From Actinomycetota bacterium (GTDB lineage Bacteria; Actinomycetota; Actinomycetes; Nanopelagicales; Nanopelagicaceae), in assembly GCA_002737595.1 (NCBI GenBank), contig NSHZ01000026.1, positions 1-18,781 on the forward strand: a stretch of 18,781 bases of DNA, read 5' to 3'. The position numbers and the translations under genes were made by a program. The notes beneath the pieces were generated by a model. It had not been told where the DNA came from. It saw only the letters and a program-made list of their open reading frames with translations, and searched no databases. This document shows, piece by piece, positions 16,178 through 18,781 of the stretch. The stretch's first letter is position 1. Every line of letters starts with the position of its first letter.

Positions 16178-16225
16178 AACTTTGATCCTCCCATAGCGCC
16201 CACACTTTTGGGGCTCTTGTCACTC

Positions 16226-16261
16226 AAAAAGAGAAGCCCCGAACCGAAGTGGTTCGAGGCT
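16226..16261 (-). terminator. Rho-independent terminator of rplM-rpsI
   Basis: On the minus strand a 10-bp stem (GCCTCGAACC with GGTTCGGGGC, one T-G wobble, 5-nt loop; arms 16236-16245 and 16251-16260) is followed by TTCTCTTTTT. It lies 18 nt after the rpsI stop and before glmM. Confidence 0.88.
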
Positions 16262-16278
16262 CCTCTGCAGTTCTTGAA

Positions 16279-16764
16279 TTAGCGCTTGCTGTATTGCGAA
16301 CGCTTACGGGCTTTCTTTAAGCCGTACTTCTTGCGCTCAATCGCACGAGGATCGCGAGTAAGGAAGCCCGCCTTCTTAAGTGATGGACGATGAGCTTCCG
16401 TATCGATCTCATTGAGTGCGCGTGAGATTCCAAGACGAAGTGCACCAGCTTGACCCGAAATGCCGCCACCATGAATGCGAGCGTGTACGTCGTACGTGCC
16501 ATCGGCACCCACGGTACGGAAAGGCTCGGAGACGAGTTGTTGGTGAACCTTGTTAGGGAAGTAGTTATCGAGGGTGCGACCATTGATCGTCCAACGACCA
16601 GTACCGGGAACGATGCGCACGCGAGCAACGGCTTCTTTACGACGACCGGTGCCGCCGCCAGGAGCGGTGAGGGCTGGACGGTTCGTAGCAGCAGAAGGAG
16701 TGCTGGTGGTATACGAAGAAGGCGCGTTCGCTTCTAGGTCGTCGATTTCGATCTCGTTCGTCAC
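16279..16764 (-). CDS. rpsI: 30S ribosomal protein S9
   Basis: The conserved S9 core begins at [17 protein letters not shown] (about residue 40) and includes [30 protein letters not shown] and the basic C-terminal tail [12 protein letters not shown], which reaches the ribosomal P-site. The first 40 residues form an acidic, Thr/Ser/Ala-rich extension, usual in Actinobacteria. The start is a GTG at 16764 with AGGA about 7 nt upstream, 9 nt after the rplM stop. It is co-transcribed with rplM, as in most bacteria. Confidence 0.98.
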   Translation of the reverse strand: MTNEIEIDDLEANAPSSYTTSTPSAATNRPALTAPGGGTGRRKEAVARVRIVPGTGRWTINGRTLDNYFPNKVHQQLVSEPFRTVGADGTYDVHARIHGGGISGQAGALRLGISRALNEIDTEAHRPSLKKAGFLTRDPRAIERKKYGLKKARKRSQYSKR

Positions 16765-16773
16765 TATTTATCC

Positions 16774-17223
16774 TCAGTTCACTTGCGAAACTTGATTGAA
16801 GGTATATGGCTGTGGAGATTGTGCGGTGTGTGGGTGGTTTGGTCCTGCGTACACCTTCAGCTTGGAACCCATGTGACGGCCGAGTGAGCTCTTAGGGAGC
16901 ATTCCCTTGATTGCCTTCTCGAGAGCACGTACTGGGTTTTGAACAAGGAGGTCGCTGTACTTCACCGAAGTAAGACCACCTGGGAAACCAGAGTGGTGAT
17001 GCGCCATCTTTTGGTTGAGCTTGTTACCGCTCATCGCAATCTTTTCTGCGTTGATAACAATAACAAAGTCGCCCATGTCCATGTGTGCTGCAACGGTAGG
17101 CTTGTGCTTGCCGCGAAGAAGGACGGCAGCGTGCGTGGCAAGGCGACCGAGAATGACATCGGTTGCATCAATAACATGCCACTGACGATCGATATCGCCA
17201 GGCTTGGGGCTAAACGTGCGCAC
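16774..17223 (-). CDS. rplM: 50S ribosomal protein L13
   Basis: A 149-residue L13 with [16 protein letters not shown] near the N-terminus, [12 protein letters not shown], the HSGFPGG motif and [25 protein letters not shown] near the C-terminus (given here in pieces: MLPKSSLGR, then [11 protein letters not shown]). L13 is an early-assembling protein of the large subunit. The start is a GTG at 17223 with GAGG 6 nt upstream. It is the first gene of the rplM-rpsI operon, behind a candidate promoter and structured leader. Confidence 0.98.
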   Translation of the reverse strand: MRTFSPKPGDIDRQWHVIDATDVILGRLATHAAVLLRGKHKPTVAAHMDMGDFVIVINAEKIAMSGNKLNQKMAHHHSGFPGGLTSVKYSDLLVQNPVRALEKAIKGMLPKSSLGRHMGSKLKVYAGPNHPHTAQSPQPYTFNQVSQVN

Positions 17224-17262
17224 GCCGAACCTCGTCTTTCACCTCTAGTACTGGAACCTGAT

Positions 17263-17311
17263 CTCGCGAACTCTGTTCGAAAGAGTGGAGCCATGGCCCC
17301 GTTCGGGGACC
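17263..17311 (-). promoter_or_regulatory. Structured 5' leader of rplM (two hairpins)
   Basis: Between the candidate promoter and the rplM GTG lie two small inverted repeats: GGCCCC/GGGG-A-CC around a 4-nt loop (17295-17311) and CGAAC/GTTCG around TCT (17267-17279), the second extendable by a CTC/GAG pair through an internal loop. L13 leaders with autoregulatory function are known in Firmicutes. I see no match to that consensus, so regulation by L13 or S9 here is inference. The upper hairpin could equally close the upstream ABC-F transcript, though no T-tract follows. Confidence 0.4.
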
Positions 17312-17319
17312 GACGGGCA

Positions 17320-17349
17320 AGGTTACCCGCGCCAGAGCGGACGGGTCAA
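17320..17349 (-). promoter_or_regulatory. Candidate sigma-70-type promoter of rplM-rpsI
   Basis: On the minus strand TTGACC (17344-17349) is followed after 18 nt by TAACCT (17320-17325), matching the key -35 and the T-A----T positions of -10. It lies 14 nt past the ABC-F stop. The predicted leader would be nearly 90 nt. Confidence 0.5.
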
Positions 17350-17363
17350 AGCGGGCGAGTTGG

Positions 17364-18781
17364 CTACCAGGCTTCCCAGACCGGCTCGGGGCTCTCCCGG
17401 ACGACCCCGTCCTCCCCAAAGACCAGGAAGCGGTCAAATGAACGGGCAAACCAGCGATCGTGGGTCACGGCAACTACTGTCCCCTCGAAGCCCTCGAGGC
17501 CCTCTTCGAGCGCCTCAGCGCTCGCCAAATCGAGGTTATCCGTCGGTTCATCCAGCAACAGGAGGGTGGAGCCTTCAAGCTCGAGCAGGAGAATTTGGAA
17601 GCGGGCGGCCTGGCCGCCAGAGAGGGATTCAAAGCGCTGTTCCCCCTGTTGGTCTAGTTCATACCGGCGCAGCACCGACATCGCCGGGCCCAGTTGAAGT
17701 GAGTGGAGCTCCCAGAGGAGGGTGATCAAGCTCTTGCCAACAAATTCTGGATGCGCATGGGTCTGCGCAAAGAGACCAGGTTGCACGCGAGCACCTAGCC
17801 GACAAGTGCCTGTATGTGACACACCCTCTCCCCCCAGCAACCGTAGGAAGTGGCTCTTGCCGGAACCGTTTGCTCCCAACACCGCTACCCGATCACCAAA
17901 GAAGATTTCGCCATCGAATGGCTTTGTTAAATTAGTAAGTGAAAATTTCTCCATGGTGACTGCTCGCACGCCAGTACGTCCGCCGCGCAGTCGCACTCGC
18001 ACGTTTTGTTCCGGGGGTGGAGGCGCGGGTTGACCGGCTTCCTCAAATTTTCTCAGGCGGGTTTGCATGGCGTGATACTTGCTAGCCATTGCGGGGCTGC
18101 TTGATGCCTGGATCTGCAATGTCCGAACCAGATCTTCAAGACGTTGGTGCTCCTCTTCCCAACGAGCCACGGAATCAGCGAGGCGCACGTTGCGGGCTTT
18201 ACGCGCATCGTGCCAGGTACCAAAGCCTTCGCCATGTATCCAGACCGAGCTTCCATTATTTCCTTGCTCGAGAGTGACGATGCGCTTTGCCGTGCGTCCT
18301 AACAATTCGCGATCATGAGTAATGAAGAAAATTGTTTTGCGGCTCTCGTTGATTTGTTCTTCAAGCCAACGCTTTCCGGGAACATCTAAGTAGTTATCCG
18401 GCTCATCAAGCAGCAACACTTCTTCTGGACCACGGAGCAAGGCTTCAAGTACTAAGCGTTTTTGTTCACCACCAGAGAGCGTGCTCACTGGCCGAGTAGC
18501 GACTTCATCGAATGACTTTCCGAGAGCTGCCATCGCGCAAAGATCCCAGGTGACCTCTGCGTCATAGCCACCGATGTCGCCCCAATCTGAAATGGCTTGG
18601 GCATACGCCATTTGATCGCTCTCAGCGTGCGATTCGGCCATCTTCTTTTCGGTGGCATCCATGCGAAGTGCCCCGTCGCGAATGGGCAGTGGGGAAATCG
18701 AAATGAGTAGATCTCGCACAGTGCTCTCATCGCGGATGGATCCGATGAACTGACGCATCACACCAAGCCCGCCAGAGCGTG
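17364..18781 (-). CDS. ABC-F family ATPase (C-terminal part; 5' end outside window)
   Basis: The open frame continues to the right edge (the extra visible residues read RSGGLGVMRQF), so the start and the first Walker A lie outside. Visible are the end of nucleotide-binding domain 1 (signature LSGGEQKRL, Walker B VLLLDEPDNYLD), a charged coiled-coil-like linker (ARWEEEHQRLEDL region) with a Pro-rich stretch, then domain 2 with Walker A GANGSGKS, signature LSGGQAARF and Walker B LLLLDEPTDNLD. No membrane segments are present. ABC-F proteins act on the ribosome, as translation factors or as antibiotic target-protection proteins; which applies cannot be told from this fragment. Both catalytic glutamates are present. 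Confidence 0.93.
   Translation of the reverse strand, partial: RSGGLGVMRQFIGSIRDESTVRDLLISISPLPIRDGALRMDATEKKMAESHAESDQMAYAQAISDWGDIGGYDAEVTWDLCAMAALGKSFDEVATRPVSTLSGGEQKRLVLEALLRGPEEVLLLDEPDNYLDVPGKRWLEEQINESRKTIFFITHDRELLGRTAKRIVTLEQGNNGSSVWIHGEGFGTWHDARKARNVRLADSVARWEEEHQRLEDLVRTLQIQASSSPAMASKYHAMQTRLRKFEEAGQPAPPPPEQNVRVRLRGGRTGVRAVTMEKFSLTNLTKPFDGEIFFGDRVAVLGANGSGKSHFLRLLGGEGVSHTGTCRLGARVQPGLFAQTHAHPEFVGKSLITLLWELHSLQLGPAMSVLRRYELDQQGEQRFESLSGGQAARFQILLLELEGSTLLLLDEPTDNLDLASAEALEEGLEGFEGTVVAVTHDRWFARSFDRFLVFGEDGVVRESPEPVWEAW

Noticed and set aside
15714..16196. A 160-codon plus-strand frame opposite glmM.
   Set aside because: Entirely antisense to a complete, highly conserved gene, with low-complexity composition and no family motif.
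16210..16240. A second hairpin (GGGGCTCT pairing with part of the rpsI terminator 3' arm) that could compete with the terminator.
   Set aside because: Its second arm is transcribed after the terminator T-tract, so it cannot act as an antiterminator; pairing is short with a bulge.
16645..16764. The 40-residue acidic/Thr-rich N-terminal extension of S9 as something novel.
   Set aside because: Extensions of this kind are usual in actinobacterial S9; used here only as a lineage clue.
16939..17697. A 252-codon open frame on the plus strand opposite rplM and the ABC-F gene.
   Set aside because: It spans two well-supported genes and the promoter region between them, has no recognisable domain, and is Ser/Arg/Pro-rich as expected for an antisense frame of GC-containing genes.
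1..18781. CRISPR arrays, insertion sequences, prophage genes, toxin-antitoxin pairs, tRNA genes.
   Set aside because: No repeat-spacer pattern, no transposase or integrase motif, no cloverleaf-like sequence seen in any gap; every gap is under 190 bp.

Overview
All genes in this window are read from the minus strand. The gene order rplM-rpsI-glmM-glmS-(PAP2)-acpS-nnrE/D-alr-abhydrolase ... tsaE-tsaB-rimI-tsaD is the classic actinobacterial arrangement. The S9 protein carries the long acidic/Thr-rich N-terminus usual in Actinomycetota, and GTG starts are frequent. GC looks like about half, which is moderate for the phylum. Together with very short gaps and many ATGA/TAATG overlaps, this suggests a compact-genome actinobacterium, perhaps one of the small aquatic lineages. 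The phylum call is strong; the lineage is a guess.

Layout in transcription order (from the right edge leftwards). (1) The 3' end of an ABC-F ATPase gene (17364-18781, cut by the window edge). (2) A likely promoter and structured leader, then rplM-rpsI, closed by an intrinsic terminator (16226-16261). (3) Amino-sugar supply: glmM and glmS, separated by a perfect 15-bp hairpin that contains the glmM stop codon. (4) A tightly packed run of PAP2-type phosphatase, acpS, nnrE/nnrD fusion, alr and a membrane-anchored alpha/beta hydrolase. (5) A branched-chain/amide-type ABC importer in the order livG-livF-livH-livM-livK, followed 11 nt later by a large secreted alpha/beta hydrolase and a strong GNRA-loop terminator (1753-1788). 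(6) The tRNA t6A and ribosomal acetylation block tsaE-tsaB-rimI-tsaD, with tsaD cut by the left edge.

How they work together: GlmM and GlmS make glucosamine phosphates for peptidoglycan, Alr makes D-alanine, and AcpS activates acyl carrier protein. NnrE/D repairs damaged NAD(P)H, and TsaE/B/D make the universal t6A tRNA modification. The part that does not belong to this housekeeping series is the importer plus secreted hydrolase (1804-8302), which sits between the hydrolase that usually follows alr and tsaE. Its binding protein and exported hydrolase appear translationally linked, so an extracellular cleavage-then-uptake module is a reasonable hypothesis. Its substrate cannot be read from sequence. 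The importer's LivG has lost the ABC signature glycine, its LivK lacks a lipobox, and near-identical repeats 31 bp apart lie upstream of livK.

I saw no tRNA, rRNA, CRISPR array, insertion sequence or phage gene. No gene-free stretch exceeds 300 bp; the largest are 4719-4905 and 17224-17363, both described below.
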